Assembly: GCA_029560875.1 (NCBI GenBank)
Contig: JAKQKB010000076.1
Coordinates: 1 to 64,000 of the forward strand
Direction of reading: 5' to 3'
Length of the DNA: 64,000 nt
From: Bacteroidota bacterium
GTDB lineage: Bacteria > Bacteroidota > Bacteroidia > Bacteroidales > Tenuifilaceae
Both the position numbers and the translations under genes were made by a program. The notes beneath the pieces were generated by a model. That model was not told the DNA's origin, searched no databases, and was given only the letters and a program-made list of their open reading frames with translations. How positions within the stretch are numbered: position 1 is the first letter of the stretch; each line of letters opens with the position of its first letter. Shown piece after piece: positions 9,314-19,800 of the stretch.

Positions 9314-9327
9314 TGTGCTCTTTTTTA

Positions 9328-9335
9328 CAAATATA
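9328..9335 (-). promoter_or_regulatory. -7 box of toxin-antitoxin operon
   Basis: On the minus strand TATATTTG matches the Bacteroidota -7 consensus TAnnTTTG. It lies 15 bases upstream of the antitoxin ATG, giving a very short leader. No clear -33 TTG is seen. Confidence 0.4.
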
Positions 9336-9367
9336 CTATTATTTCGAGGGTTCTGATTGATAATTCT

Positions 9368-10009
9368 TTACGGTATATGCATAAATTTATGAGCCTGTAG
9401 CGATATTCGCCATTTTGGGTTTTGCATAATGAAATCAACAATGATAGGAACAATTTTTTCGTAAACGCTCCATTCGGGCTGAAGGAATAGCATACAGCTC
9501 GATTTCACCAATTTAGCATTTTCCTCGGCCCAAACCAAATCCTCTGGACTTGTTATTATCACCTTTAACTCATCGGCCTTCATGTGGATGGAGTCCACAG
9601 GTGGTTGCTGGCGTTTTGGCGATAAGCAAATCCAGTCCCATTGACCCGATAAAGGGTACGCACCCGATGTTTCAATGAATGTTTGAATTCCTTTCGCTTT
9701 TAACGTAGAGCATAAATAATCGAGAGGGTAGAGGCTAGGTTCTCCTCCAGTAACCACAACAGCTTTTGCTGGGAACGATGCTGCTCGCTCTACAATCTCA
9801 TCAACATTTACAGGTGGAAATACATCTGGATTCCACGATAAACGAGAATCGCACCAGGAGCAGCCCACATCACATCCACCAATGCGGATAAAGTATGCGG
9901 CACGACCTGTTTGGAAACCTTCGCCCTGTAAAGTGTAAAATTCTTCCACTAAAGGAAGAATTTTACCTGAATCGAATTGCTTTATTGAATCGTTAAAGTT
10001 CATTGCCAT
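9368..10009 (-). CDS. queE: 7-carboxy-7-deazaguanine synthase
   Basis: This radical-SAM enzyme turns 6-carboxytetrahydropterin into 7-carboxy-7-deazaguanine in the preQ0/queuosine pathway. The 213 residues include EFYTLQGEG near the N-terminus and the cluster motif GGCDVGCSWCDS (Cys46, Cys50, Cys53). VVTGGEPSLYPL and a C-terminal LQAHK element, all typical of QueE, follow. The start ATG (or ATG two codons on) overlaps the stop of the upstream 5'-nucleotidase as TAATG, so the two are likely translationally coupled. No other queuosine gene is nearby. Confidence 0.93.
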   Translation of the reverse strand: MAMNFNDSIKQFDSGKILPLVEEFYTLQGEGFQTGRAAYFIRIGGCDVGCSWCDSRLSWNPDVFPPVNVDEIVERAASFPAKAVVVTGGEPSLYPLDYLCSTLKAKGIQTFIETSGAYPLSGQWDWICLSPKRQQPPVDSIHMKADELKVIITSPEDLVWAEENAKLVKSSCMLFLQPEWSVYEKIVPIIVDFIMQNPKWRISLQAHKFMHIP

Positions 10010-11784
10010 TATTCGTTGTTTGATGAGAAAAGCAATTTTTTATCGCGTTCAATTGCTTGGTTAACCCATTCCTCTGGAACAATTTTCCAGGTGTTGAAAC
10101 TGGTTGGGGTAATAACCTTTTTTTCCTCAATATATTTCATTATATAGTACCTTAAATCCTTTTCGGTTGATGTTTTTACTCGGTTTGCCAATTCCTCAGG
10201 AGCAATGCCACTACCTTTTGTGAGATGTCCACCACCGCCATTTCCACGGTAGGAGTTAATTGCAACGGAGTATGTTTTGTTTTCGTCAAATGGTGTTCCA
10301 TTTGCCATTGAGTGGATAGTCACTTTATCTCCATCGGGTTTTGAAACATCTACAGTGTAGATAATTCCTGCAGCGGAGTCGAAGTTGTAAAAGTTAGCGA
10401 ATAGTTGAACTTTCCCTTGTTGATTTCTTTGAATAGAGCCATCGGCATTGGTTTTGAATTTAATCAAATTGTCGTCGGCACTTTTCATAGTATTGAACCA
10501 CACCGAAGCCGAATGCTCAAGGAAACCATCAATCTCTTTACCTGTTAACGACATGGTGTAGAGGAAGTTCTCGAATCGGTATAGTTTAAACATATCGCTT
10601 ACAGTTACTTGTCCCTTTTTTATTGTCGATACAAAAGAAAGGGGTGCAACAAACGAAACATCGGCCTTTGTTAAGTTCAATTGTGCAGAGTGAATAAAAT
10701 CGATAAATTCAGTTGGGCCAAAGTAGGCGTTGGCGCTAGTCATTGTTTGGGTAAACTCGCCAATTGGGCGCTTAACAAAATCCTCAACTTTCTTGTAGTC
10801 GTTGGCAAAGGTTGCCATAAAATCGGCATCGGATTTGAATTTCTTTGTATCGATTAATTCGCCTTTAATAGATTTGCTCTGAAGTTTTCCTTTCTTATCG
10901 AGGTTTACCACTATTGTAGCCTCAGATATTAACCTTGCACCTGAGGTTGGGTCCATAACAAGCACTGAGTCGCCATTTATGTTTGCAAATTTTTTGCATA
11001 GCTTATCGTGGTCGTGTCCAATTAGGATTACATCGAATCCTGGAACTTGTTGTGCAACAAGTAGCGAAGCGTTTTCATTTTTAGGTTCAGTGGCAGAACC
11101 TCCTCCATAGGTTGCATCGTGGCCAGAATGGAATAGTCCAATTATGATATGAGGTTTCTCTTTTTTCTGAATATGTTTAACCCAATAATTAGCAGTAACA
11201 ATCATATCCTCGAAGTGCATATCGGGCCAGAGGATTTTAGGTAACCAATAAGGGATGCCAGGAGTTGTTAACCCAAGAACGGCAACCTTAACACCATCTT
11301 TTTTGATAACGGTGTAAGGTTTAAAGGCAGGCTTTCCTGTTTTGGAGTTTATTGCATTTGCTGCCAACCATGGCATTTTAAGTTCTTTTTCTATTGTGCG
11401 ATAAACTTTTGGGCCTGTTTCAATATCGTGGTTTCCAATTGTTGCTGCATCGTATTGCATATAGTTGAATATCCTAGAAATCAGGTTAGGCTTGGTTTCG
11501 TCTATGAAATTAGAGAAATATACGGGAGGCTGCCCCTGAAGTATATCGCCATTATCAACTAGAATAACTTGCTGATTTGCATTAGCCCGTTCCTGCTTAA
11601 CATAGGTATAAACGTTGGCCAAACCCGCATCCATAGGTTGATTTCTAATAAAATCGTATGGAAAAACAGCTCCGTGAACATCGCTGGTCTGCAAAACTTT
11701 TATGGTTACGCTTTTTTGTGCGAATGCAGATATTGTCAGTAGCAATAAAACTGTTGACAGGATTGATAGTTTAATTGACCTCAT
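10009..11784 (-). CDS. 5'-nucleotidase / cyclic phosphodiesterase family protein, exported
   Basis: This periplasmic metallophosphoesterase probably removes phosphate from nucleotides (UshA/CpdB-like). From ATG 11784 there are 591 residues. A signal peptide (MRSIKLSILS to AFAQ) leads into a calcineurin-like domain with SDVHG, NGDILQGQ, GNHD, HSGHD and GHDHD metal motifs. The 5'-nucleotidase C-terminal domain follows, with substrate-loop text SYRGNGGGGHLT. The frame is open upstream to 11853, but a -7-like box lies inside that extension, and the signal peptide starts at 11784. It is followed by queE in overlapping frame. Confidence 0.9.
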   Translation of the reverse strand: MRSIKLSILSTVLLLLTISAFAQKSVTIKVLQTSDVHGAVFPYDFIRNQPMDAGLANVYTYVKQERANANQQVILVDNGDILQGQPPVYFSNFIDETKPNLISRIFNYMQYDAATIGNHDIETGPKVYRTIEKELKMPWLAANAINSKTGKPAFKPYTVIKKDGVKVAVLGLTTPGIPYWLPKILWPDMHFEDMIVTANYWVKHIQKKEKPHIIIGLFHSGHDATYGGGSATEPKNENASLLVAQQVPGFDVILIGHDHDKLCKKFANINGDSVLVMDPTSGARLISEATIVVNLDKKGKLQSKSIKGELIDTKKFKSDADFMATFANDYKKVEDFVKRPIGEFTQTMTSANAYFGPTEFIDFIHSAQLNLTKADVSFVAPLSFVSTIKKGQVTVSDMFKLYRFENFLYTMSLTGKEIDGFLEHSASVWFNTMKSADDNLIKFKTNADGSIQRNQQGKVQLFANFYNFDSAAGIIYTVDVSKPDGDKVTIHSMANGTPFDENKTYSVAINSYRGNGGGGHLTKGSGIAPEELANRVKTSTEKDLRYYIMKYIEEKKVITPTSFNTWKIVPEEWVNQAIERDKKLLFSSNNE

Positions 11785-11814
11785 GGTAAATCGGGATATT
11801 ATTAAAATGAACTG

Positions 11815-11822
11815 CAAAGTTA
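11815..11822 (-). promoter_or_regulatory. -7 box of 5'-nucleotidase-queE
   Basis: TAACTTTG on the minus strand, 31 bases upstream of ATG 11784, fits TAnnTTTG. A TTG occurs about 25 bases further upstream, slightly longer spacing than usual. The site supports the internal start. Confidence 0.4.
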
Positions 11823-11895
11823 GATTTAAATTATAAATATCTAAAATCAACAAATTGTTTGGAATAAAGTTCCTGATATTGGTTTAAATATTGGC

Positions 11896-11926
11896 AAAAA
11901 AAAGGTGTCTCAATAATAGAGACACC
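11896..11926 (-). terminator. Terminator of the methylmalonyl-CoA decarboxylase operon
   Basis: GGTGTCTC (11904-11911) pairs with GAGACACC (11919-11926) around AATAATA. On the minus strand this is followed by a run of T residues (from 11903-11896). It lies about 27 bases past the oadB stop. Confidence 0.85.
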
Positions 11927-11952
11927 CTTTAAATGTGTAAAATATCTAATTG

Positions 11953-13116
11953 TTACGATAAGAAACTGAGTAGAATACCCGCAGCAACAGCACTACCAAT
12001 AACTCCGGCTACGTTTGGACCCATAGCGTGCATTAGTAGGTGGTTGGTTTTATCGTATTCCAATCCAACAAACTGCGATACGCGTGCACTATCCGGCACT
12101 GCAGAAACCCCAGCGTTTCCAATAAGAGGGTTCATTTTGTTGCCTTCTTTTAGGAATAGGTTGAATATTTTCACAAACATAACACCGCCAAATGTTGCAA
12201 TAACAAATGAAACTGCACCAAGAGCAAAAATTCCTACAGATTTTGCTGTTAAGAAGGTTGTTGCTTGAGTTGATGCACCCACAGTTAATCCAATTAGGAT
12301 TGTTACGATGTCAATCATAGGACCTTTAGCTGTATCGGCCAAACGCTTAGTAACGGTGCTTTCCTTCAATAAGTTTCCAAAGAAAAGCATACCTAGCAAT
12401 GGTAAACCCGATGGAACAATAAAAGTAGTTAAAAGCATACCTACGATTGGGAAAAGTATCTTTTCCAGTTTTGTTACCTGACGTGGAGGTTTCATACGAA
12501 TAACTCTTTCCTTCTTAGTAGTTAAGAGTCTCATAACTGGAGGCTGAATTACAGGCACCAATGCCATGTATGAGTATGCCGATATAGCAATTGCACCCAT
12601 TAACTCAGGAGCCAAGCGCGATGAAAGGAAAATAGCAGTAGGACCATCGGCACCACCTATAATACCGATAGCACCGGCTTCCTCTGGGGCGAATCCAAGA
12701 AATAGTGCGGCCATATATGCACCGAAAATACCTAGCTGCGCAGCAGCACCAATAAGAAGTAATTTTGGATTAGATATTAAGGCACTGAAGTCGGTCATAG
12801 CACCAATTCCCAAGAAGATAAGTGGAGGGTAAACACCCTGTATTACACCAAAATAGAGGTAGTTAAGCACGCTTCCGCTTTCATATATACCAGTTTGGAA
12901 TCCTGGTGTGAAGGGAATATTACCTACAATAATCCCAAACCCAATTGGAACGAGTAGTAGAGGTTCATATTCCTTTTTAATAGCAAGGTATATGAATATT
13001 AAGCCTATGAGAATCATAACTCCGTGTCCCCAGGTCATATTGGCAAAACCTGTATAGGATAGGAATTGTGTAAGATTCTCTATTAGGAACGAGAAAAATC
13101 CGCCTGATTGTTCCAT
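11953..13116 (-). CDS. mmdB: Na+-translocating decarboxylase beta subunit
   Basis: This is the integral-membrane subunit that removes CO2 from carboxybiotin and couples this to Na+ export. The 387 residues form about nine to eleven hydrophobic segments with the family signatures GGADGPTAIF (the conserved Asp is needed for Na+/proton movement in this family) and NPLIGNAGVSAVPDSARV. It is the last gene of the five-gene operon, four bases after the biotin carrier, and precedes the terminator. It would serve oxaloacetate or methylmalonyl-CoA decarboxylase equally; the neighbouring mce and mmdA genes favour methylmalonyl-CoA. Confidence 0.93.
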   Translation of the reverse strand: MEQSGGFFSFLIENLTQFLSYTGFANMTWGHGVMILIGLIFIYLAIKKEYEPLLLVPIGFGIIVGNIPFTPGFQTGIYESGSVLNYLYFGVIQGVYPPLIFLGIGAMTDFSALISNPKLLLIGAAAQLGIFGAYMAALFLGFAPEEAGAIGIIGGADGPTAIFLSSRLAPELMGAIAISAYSYMALVPVIQPPVMRLLTTKKERVIRMKPPRQVTKLEKILFPIVGMLLTTFIVPSGLPLLGMLFFGNLLKESTVTKRLADTAKGPMIDIVTILIGLTVGASTQATTFLTAKSVGIFALGAVSFVIATFGGVMFVKIFNLFLKEGNKMNPLIGNAGVSAVPDSARVSQFVGLEYDKTNHLLMHAMGPNVAGVIGSAVAAGILLSFLS

Positions 13117-13120
13117 AATG

Positions 13121-13558
13121 TTATCCGATAATTAATAGTACGTCACCTTCAAGAACAGAATCGCCTTTGTGGACTTTTACATCGATAACTTTACCTTCTT
13201 TGTCAGAGTCGATGTTGTTCTCCATCTTCATTGCCTCAAGTACAAGAATACGTTGGCCAACTTTAACCATATCGCCAGGTTTTACGTGTACCTCAAGGAT
13301 AACTCCTGGAAGTGGCGATTTGATAGAGCCAGATGTTGCGCTTCCTGGGCTTGCTGTTTTTGCAACAGATGGATGAGAATCTGTTGTTGGGATAGCTTCT
13401 GCTCTAACCAGTTTTGGCGTTTTGGTTTGCTTTAGTTCTTTGTCAATTTCAACCTTGTATGGTGTACCGTTAACTTCAACCTCAGCAATATTTCCTTCCA
13501 CGTTGGCAATGTGTACAGAGTATTCATTGCCATTTATTTTGAACTTAAAATCTTTCAT
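13121..13558 (-). CDS. mmdC: Biotin carboxyl carrier protein of decarboxylase
   Basis: This is the mobile biotin arm that carries the carboxyl group from the alpha subunit to the membrane subunit. The protein has 145 residues: an N-terminal beta domain (1-45), a Pro/Ala/Thr/Ser linker (about 48-78), and a C-terminal biotinyl domain. The EAMKM site puts the biotinylated lysine at Lys111. It lies between the OadG-like gene and oadB. Naming varies between systems (mmdC/gamma), so the symbol follows the biotin-protein usage. Confidence 0.92.
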   Translation of the reverse strand: MKDFKFKINGNEYSVHIANVEGNIAEVEVNGTPYKVEIDKELKQTKTPKLVRAEAIPTTDSHPSVAKTASPGSATSGSIKSPLPGVILEVHVKPGDMVKVGQRILVLEAMKMENNIDSDKEGKVIDVKVHKGDSVLEGDVLLIIG

Positions 13559-13604
13559 TCGTTTAGTATTTATTAATTCTTTAAATTTTAATCACCAATC
13601 AGGT

Positions 13605-14519
13605 TTACTTTTTGGCTTGATTTGAAACCACTCTGTTGGGTACTTGGCGTAATCCATAAATTTTGGAACTCCAAGGAGAATACATTTTTGATACCCTGTT
13701 GATGGTAATTATCGCAGATTCTTGGTCGTGCTTATCGGTTTCGTATAAATGCAATGCTGTTGAAATTGCAGCAAAAACTTCACCTGAAACCTCCTCTTGA
13801 ACCTCGGATACGTTACTTTCTTTTTCCGATTTAGCAGATTTACGTATAACCGCTTTTTGGTTGGCAGTTCCTATTGTTCTAAAAATTCTATAAAGAACCA
13901 TCAACGCTAAGAATACAACTGTCATGGCAATGATAGCCATAATAATGCCAGAAGGGTCAAATTTTAGGAATTTTTCTCCTGCAGATGCTTTCTCAATTCT
14001 ACCTTCGTTGGTTGCGTTTGGAGTGGTAAACTCGCTAATCTCCCAATTTGAACTACCATCGGGTATTCTGCTATAAACCTGGTCGATTCCTAGCATTGGT
14101 AAAGTTACGCTATCAATAACAGTAGTTCCATCGGGGCTAACTAAGGCTATAAATCGATGTGTGCTGTCCAGTGTGAAGTTAAGGTGTAACGTACCGTGCT
14201 CTGTTTTATCATCGGCAAAGAAAACTACAAACTGACGTAAAGAAATTCTAGAGATTGGGTCACCAGAAGGAATCTTGTACTTTTTAGGCTCATTCAAATC
14301 GTTGGTTAGATAGCAGGTCGCTATGTTAACGGAGTTGTAACCTAAGTTCATTATCTCAATCCAAGGACCACGTTGTCCGAAATTGTCGGTGTAGTTGTTG
14401 CTGTTGAAAAGCATCACCTCGTTAATGCGTAAATCGTAAATGCTTTGTGCATTACTTTTACTTACAGAGATGAATACTCCAAGAGCCAGAACTACAATAT
14501 ATTTTAACTTTCTCATCAT
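13605..14519 (-). CDS. Lamin-tail-like/OadG fusion, small membrane subunit of decarboxylase
   Basis: The 304 residues combine two parts. A signal peptide (to SNAQ) and an exported beta domain (about 25-175) resemble lamin-tail domains, with INEVMLFNSN, PWIEIMNLG and later IPDGSSNWE. A single membrane segment (IIMAIIAMTVVFLALMVLY, about 190-215) and a cytoplasmic tail follow. The tail ends EVFAAISTALHLYE...SAIITINR and SPWSSKIYGLRQ, as in OadG/MmdD small subunits. OadG proteins assemble the decarboxylase on the membrane. Its place between mmdA and the biotin carrier confirms the role; the purpose of the periplasmic domain is unknown. Confidence 0.85.
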   Translation of the reverse strand: MMRKLKYIVVLALGVFISVSKSNAQSIYDLRINEVMLFNSNNYTDNFGQRGPWIEIMNLGYNSVNIATCYLTNDLNEPKKYKIPSGDPISRISLRQFVVFFADDKTEHGTLHLNFTLDSTHRFIALVSPDGTTVIDSVTLPMLGIDQVYSRIPDGSSNWEISEFTTPNATNEGRIEKASAGEKFLKFDPSGIIMAIIAMTVVFLALMVLYRIFRTIGTANQKAVIRKSAKSEKESNVSEVQEEVSGEVFAAISTALHLYETDKHDQESAIITINRVSKMYSPWSSKIYGLRQVPNRVVSNQAKK

Positions 14520-14534
14520 TATAAGTTTATTGGA

Positions 14535-16097
14535 TTATAATGGTAAGTTAGAGTGTTTCTTAGCAGGATTTGTATCCTTTTTGGTTGCTAGTGATTGAAG
14601 CGCACGGATAATACGGAAACGGGTATTACGTGGTTCAATTACATCGTCGATATAACCGAATTTAGCAGCAACGTATGGATTAGCAAATTTCTCTTTATAT
14701 TCCTGCTCTTTGCGTAGTAGGAATTCAACTTTTGCTTTTTCGTCCTCAATGCTATCCAACTCACGGCTTAGTAACACTTCAATTGCACCTTTAGGACCCA
14801 TAACTGCAATCTCAGCACTTGGCCATGCGTAGTTGATATCGCCACGTAGGTGCTTAGAACTCATCACATCGTATGCTCCACCGTAAGCTTTACGAAGTAC
14901 AACAGTTACCTTTGGTACAGTTGCCTCGCCGTAAGCGAATAGGAGTTTTGCTCCGTGAATAATAATACCATTGTACTCCTGACCTGTACCAGGTAAGAAA
15001 CCAGGAACGTCAACTAAAGTAACAATTGGAATATTGAATGCGTCGCAGAAACGAACAAAGCGAGCCGCTTTACGCGAAGCGTTAATGTCAAGTACCCCTG
15101 CTAGATATTTTGGTTGGTTTGCCACAATACCTACAGATTGACCGTTGAAGCGTGCAAAGCAAGTAACGATGTTTGCAGCAAAATCGCGTTGTAACTCTAA
15201 ATACTCACCATTATCAACAACAGCAGCAATAACATCCTTGATATCGTAAGGTTTGTTAGCGCTATCTGGAATAATTTCGTTTAGAGCATCTTCAAGTCTG
15301 TCAATTGGGTCGTTGGTAGGTTGAAGTGGAGTTTCCTCAAGGTTGTTTTGTGGTAGGTAGCTTAATAGCTTGCGGATAAGCATAATGCCCTCTTCCTCGC
15401 TATCGGAAACAAAGTGAGCTACACCCGATTTTGCAGAATGAACGCTTGCACCACCAAGTTCCTCGGAGGTTACAGTTTCGCCAGTTACAGTTTTAACAAC
15501 TTTAGGGCCAGTTACAAACATGTAGCTGGTGTTGCGGGACATAATGATAAAGTCAGTTAGGGCAGGAGAGTAAACTGCACCACCAGCGCAAGGACCAAAA
15601 ATTGCAGAAATCTGTGGAATAACACCCGATGCAAGAATGTTACGCTCGAAAATCTCGGCATAACCACCCAAACTCTTAACACCTTCCTGAATACGTGCTC
15701 CACCGCTATCGTTGATACCAATTACTGGCGCACCAACTTTCATGGCCATATCCATTACTTTGCAGATTTTTGCTGCAAACATTTCGGATAATGAACCACC
15801 GAAAACGGTAAAATCCTGAGAGAAAATGTAAACTAAGCGACCATCGATTGTACCGTAACCAGTAACAACACCATCGGATAGGTATGTTTCCTTGTCCAAT
15901 CCAAAGTCGATACAACGGTGCGATACAAACATATCAAACTCCTCGAAACTACCTTCGTCGAGAAGCATTTCAATACGCTCGCGAGCAGTGAATTTACCTT
16001 TTTTGTGCTGAGATTCGATGCGTTTCTCGCCGCCTCCCAGTTTGGCTCTTTCACGTAATTCGATTAACTCTTTAATTTTTTGTCCTTGAGTGCTCAT
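14535..16097 (-). CDS. mmdA: Methylmalonyl-CoA decarboxylase alpha subunit (acyl-CoA carboxyltransferase)
   Basis: This subunit transfers the carboxyl group of (S)-methylmalonyl-CoA to biotin, giving propionyl-CoA. The 520-residue crotonase-fold carboxyltransferase starts with [15 protein letters not shown]. It has both halves of the family: N-lobe GGARIQEGV and [16 protein letters not shown], and C-lobe [12 protein letters not shown] and [12 protein letters not shown] propionyl-CoA carboxylase beta subunit has the same fold, but here the linked biotin carrier, OadG and beta membrane subunit indicate the Na+-pumping decarboxylase. It lies 27 bases after mce and 15 before the OadG gene. Confidence 0.93.
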   Translation of the reverse strand: MSTQGQKIKELIELRERAKLGGGEKRIESQHKKGKFTARERIEMLLDEGSFEEFDMFVSHRCIDFGLDKETYLSDGVVTGYGTIDGRLVYIFSQDFTVFGGSLSEMFAAKICKVMDMAMKVGAPVIGINDSGGARIQEGVKSLGGYAEIFERNILASGVIPQISAIFGPCAGGAVYSPALTDFIIMSRNTSYMFVTGPKVVKTVTGETVTSEELGGASVHSAKSGVAHFVSDSEEEGIMLIRKLLSYLPQNNLEETPLQPTNDPIDRLEDALNEIIPDSANKPYDIKDVIAAVVDNGEYLELQRDFAANIVTCFARFNGQSVGIVANQPKYLAGVLDINASRKAARFVRFCDAFNIPIVTLVDVPGFLPGTGQEYNGIIIHGAKLLFAYGEATVPKVTVVLRKAYGGAYDVMSSKHLRGDINYAWPSAEIAVMGPKGAIEVLLSRELDSIEDEKAKVEFLLRKEQEYKEKFANPYVAAKFGYIDDVIEPRNTRFRIIRALQSLATKKDTNPAKKHSNLPL

Positions 16098-16124
16098 ATT
16101 AAATATGTGTTTGGGTATGGGAAA

Positions 16125-16535
16125 TTATTTGTTTTTGTCTTCGCAGAGTTCGGTTAAAACTCCAATTGTTGATTTTGGATGAAGGAATGCAATATCCAAT
16201 CCTTCTGCACCTTTACGGGGAGCTTTGTCGATAAGAGTTACGCCCTTTTCTTCCATATTCTTAAGTTGCTCCTCAATACCTTTAACGGCAAATGCAATGT
16301 GATGAATTCCTTCGCCTTTTTTCTCGATGAATTTTCCAATTGGGCCTTCGGGGTCGGTCGACTCAAGAAGTTCAATTTTGGTTTGGCCAACCATAAAGAA
16401 TGCTGTTTTTACTTTTTGGTCTTTAACCTCCTCAATGTTGTAGCATTTTAAACCTAGAATATTCTCGTAGAATGGAATTGCATCCTGTAAATTTTTAACA
16501 GCAATGCCAATGTGTTCGATATGCGAGATGCTCAT
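16125..16535 (-). CDS. mce: Methylmalonyl-CoA epimerase
   Basis: This enzyme interconverts (R)- and (S)-methylmalonyl-CoA, linking the B12 mutase product to the decarboxylase. The 136 residues match the glyoxalase/VOC fold: IEHIGIAVKNL at the start with the first metal His, FFMVGQTKIELLE, and GIHHIAFAVKGIE with the second His. A conserved DIAFLHPKST follows near the end. It is the first gene of the operon and starts just downstream of a -7 box. Methylmalonyl-CoA mutase is not in the window. Confidence 0.95.
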   Translation of the reverse strand: MSISHIEHIGIAVKNLQDAIPFYENILGLKCYNIEEVKDQKVKTAFFMVGQTKIELLESTDPEGPIGKFIEKKGEGIHHIAFAVKGIEEQLKNMEEKGVTLIDKAPRKGAEGLDIAFLHPKSTIGVLTELCEDKNK

Positions 16536-16569
16536 AATTAATATAGTTTAAGTTCGTAATTAAGTGCCG

Positions 16570-16577
16570 CAAAGTTA
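16570..16577 (-). promoter_or_regulatory. -7 box of the mce-mmdA operon
   Basis: TAACTTTG on the minus strand matches TAnnTTTG and lies 35 bases upstream of the mce ATG. No convincing -33 TTG was found. Confidence 0.4.
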
Positions 16578-16748
16578 CTTTCAAATGATAAGTTAAACCA
16601 GAAAAAAAGTCATCTATTTAGTTGTTCTTCAACATTGCTAAACAACATGTTTTGGTGTAAATGGAAAGGCAGAAATTGTATCAACGTAAATTAATGAAAA
16701 AGTTGGAGAGATGCAAGAGTAACTTCTGGAAGAGTTATGTTTTTTGAG

Positions 16749-16860
16749 ATGGAGCTTTGGAGTGATGGAGTATTTGAGTAATGGATGTTTGTAGGCATAT
16801 TCAATACTCCAACACTCCATTCATCCAATAATTAATTTCTTAATTAACTTATTGCCTCAT
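16749..16860. repeat. Dispersed GGAGT-type intergenic repeat, copy 1
   Basis: In the 329-base gap between the GH3 gene and mce, the sequence holds short direct units (GGAGTGATGGAGTATTTGAG) followed by their inverse (ATACTCCAACACTCCATTC). A CTCATT-rich tail (ATTGCCTCATTGTCTCATTC) then runs to the stop of the GH3 gene. The same core and tail recur at 20027-20130, 23559-23740 and 38650-38745. The rest of the gap (16578-16748) shows no other feature. Confidence 0.65.
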
Positions 16861-16864
16861 TGTC

Positions 16865-19800
16865 TCATTCTCCAATCGCTCTATAGAACAAATCGTGAAT
16901 TTGTGTGCGGATATTCATGTTGGCCAGTTTAGTGTTGTTGGCATCGGGGTAAACACGGTTCGATAGGAAAACATAAATAAGTCCATTTTCTGGGTCAGCC
17001 CAAACCACAGTACCAGTGAATCCTGTATGTCCGAAGCTAAGCGGCGAAGCCAATTCGCCAGCAGGCGAAGGTTGTCCTTTGGGTGATGGTTTATCGAACC
17101 CTAAAGCTCTGCGGTTGCCATTATTACCATTAGGCGTATTTATGAATGTATTAACTGTTTCTTGGCTAAAGAATCTTTCTCCTCCATAAGTTCCTCCGTT
17201 TAGGAACATCTGCATAAGTTTGGCCATATCGTTGGCGTTGGAAAAAACACCTGCGTGACCTGCAACTCCACCCATCATGGCAGCGGCAGGGTCGTGTACA
17301 TCGCCCCAAATTAGCTGTTTGCGGAATGTTAAGTCGTACTCGGTTGGGACAATTCTTTCTTTATCGAATTTACGGTAGGGCTGAAATTGGGTGTAGTTCA
17401 TTCCAATTTTCTTGTAGAAATAGTTTTCGGAAAGTTCATCGAGCCCCTTATTCTCAACATTCTCGATAATTCGTTGTAGATAAAGAAAACCAAGGTCGCT
17501 ATACTTATATTTTCCAACTTCTTGAAGCGAACTTCTGTTTATACTATTGAAAATGGTGTCTTTTATTCCTTCGCAGGCGAACAGATTCTCTGTACAGCGA
17601 AATGGGAATTTATCGGTCTTTTTCAGACTATAAAAAGTTGGGTTTGCGCCCACGTACTTGTGCAGGAATGTGCGTTCCGAAACCTTAAAAGGATATTCGG
17701 CACTAATTGTTTCCATTGAAACTGGTGTGTTGGGCACAAGTGTTGAAAGTGTTTTAAGGTAGAATGGAATCCAGGGTTGAAGTCCCGATTGATGGAGTAA
17801 AATATCGCCAACTTTAATTGATGCTTTATCCTTATTGTTAATTAGATTGATGAAATTGCCAATTGGGGCGTTAAGTGTAATTCTTTGATTGTCGAATAAT
17901 CGCATAACGAGCGGAACGGTTGTCGATATTTTTGTGATAGATGCAATGTCGTAGAGCATTCGCACATCCACATTTTCCTGAGAGTCGTACGTGGGTTTTC
18001 CAAAACTTTTGTGGTAAAATACTACACCGTTTTTGGCGGCTAAAATTTGCATTCCGGGTGTTACTCCTTGCTGAATAGCATCGAGGGCAATAGAGTCAAC
18101 TTTTTGTAAGAATTTGGAATCAACCCCAATTTCCTCCGGAAGCGAGTACGAAAGCCTTGCTTTACCCTGAGTTTCATTACCTAGTCCTGCAACATACGAG
18201 TTAAATATGGAAACAGGAAGTTTACCCTTTGCGCCAATTCCTCCAAAAATAAGCTGCGCTGCTAAGTTTTGGCTATCGGTGGAGTTATCGTAAGTTATTA
18301 CTATGGAAGCAAAAGAATATGGGTTGAAGAATTTTGAAAGTGAGTAAGGAGACCCGAAGTAGGTTAAAACCACTTTTTTCCGAAATGCTAAGTCGAAAAG
18401 GAAATTTGCTGCTTGGTTGGTTATTCCGTAGTTTTTGCTGAACCGAATATCGGCCGCATGGTATCCTGCAATAACCAGATTGTATGCCTCAAGTGCGTTA
18501 AGCAACGAATCGTATTCTGCAACAGATGATTCTGGATTTATGCTGAACGTTGTTAATGAAGTGTAGAGTTCCAATTGTTCGCGGAAGGCGTCTCCTTTAT
18601 TGCTTCCAATTTCGATATATGCAATTTTAAGGGTGTCCAAGCCTTTAATTGGCAAAATATCTTTATTGGAAACAACGGTTAATGAGTTGGTGATTATCTT
18701 TCTGCGTAGAACTTTTGATGTTTCCCTATTTAAATCCTCGTAAAGATTTGTTAATGCTATAGGCTTGTACTTGTTTAGACCAACATAGTATTTTGCCTCC
18801 AAGATTTTTCGGCATTTTTCGTTGATTTCGGCTTCGGTTATTTCGCCGCTTTTCACAAGCGCCTCAATTTTATCAATAGATTCCTTTACTTTGGAGGGGA
18901 ATAGTAGTATATCGTTACCAGCTTTAAGTGCTAAAACATTGATATCGACAGGGGTGTAATAATCGGCAATGCCTTTCATATTAAGGGCATCGGTAAAAAT
19001 TAGCCCCTTAAATCCAAGGTCGTTTATCAAACTATTTTTAATGATATTGGCGGAAATACTTGCAGGTTTGAGTGAATCTGGCTCTAAACTGGGAACTCTA
19101 AGATGCGCAACCATAATACTATTAATTCCCCCATTTATTAATTGCTTGAAAGGATACTTCTCAATGGAGTCCAATCTTTCGATGCTATGAGAAACAGTGG
19201 GCAATGCTAAGTGAGAATCTTCGTATGTATCGCCATGTCCAGGAAAATGCTTAGCGCAGGCAATAATGCCGTTATTCTGTAAACCTGCCATATAGGCCAA
19301 TCCAAACTTAACAACTCTTTCCCTGTTCTCGCCAAAGGAGCGAGTGTTAATAACAGGGTTTTGCGGATTACTATTAATATCCACAACTGGTGCAAAGTTG
19401 ATATGAACTCCAAGGCGTTTTAGCTGACGGGCAATATCGCTTCCCATTTCGTAAACCAACAACGAGTCCGATGTGGCGCCAAGCATCATTTGGCGAGGGT
19501 AGGAGAATGTGCTATCCAAACGCATTCCTGGACCCCACTCTGCATCCATCGATATTATCAAGGGAACTTTTGCAAGCGACTGGTAATAGTTGGTTTGATT
19601 GGCTTGCCTTACAGGTCCTCCCTGAAAGAATATTAATCCGCCAATTTTTTGATTTCTTACTAAATCGGCAATTTCTTGAATATGCTTATCGTCGCGGTTG
19701 GAGTAGGCCGCAACCATAAAAAGTTGCCCAATACGTTCACGTAGCGTAAGTTTCTTCATTACAGAATCCACCCAGTTAGCCTGCGTAAGAGTATCCTGTT

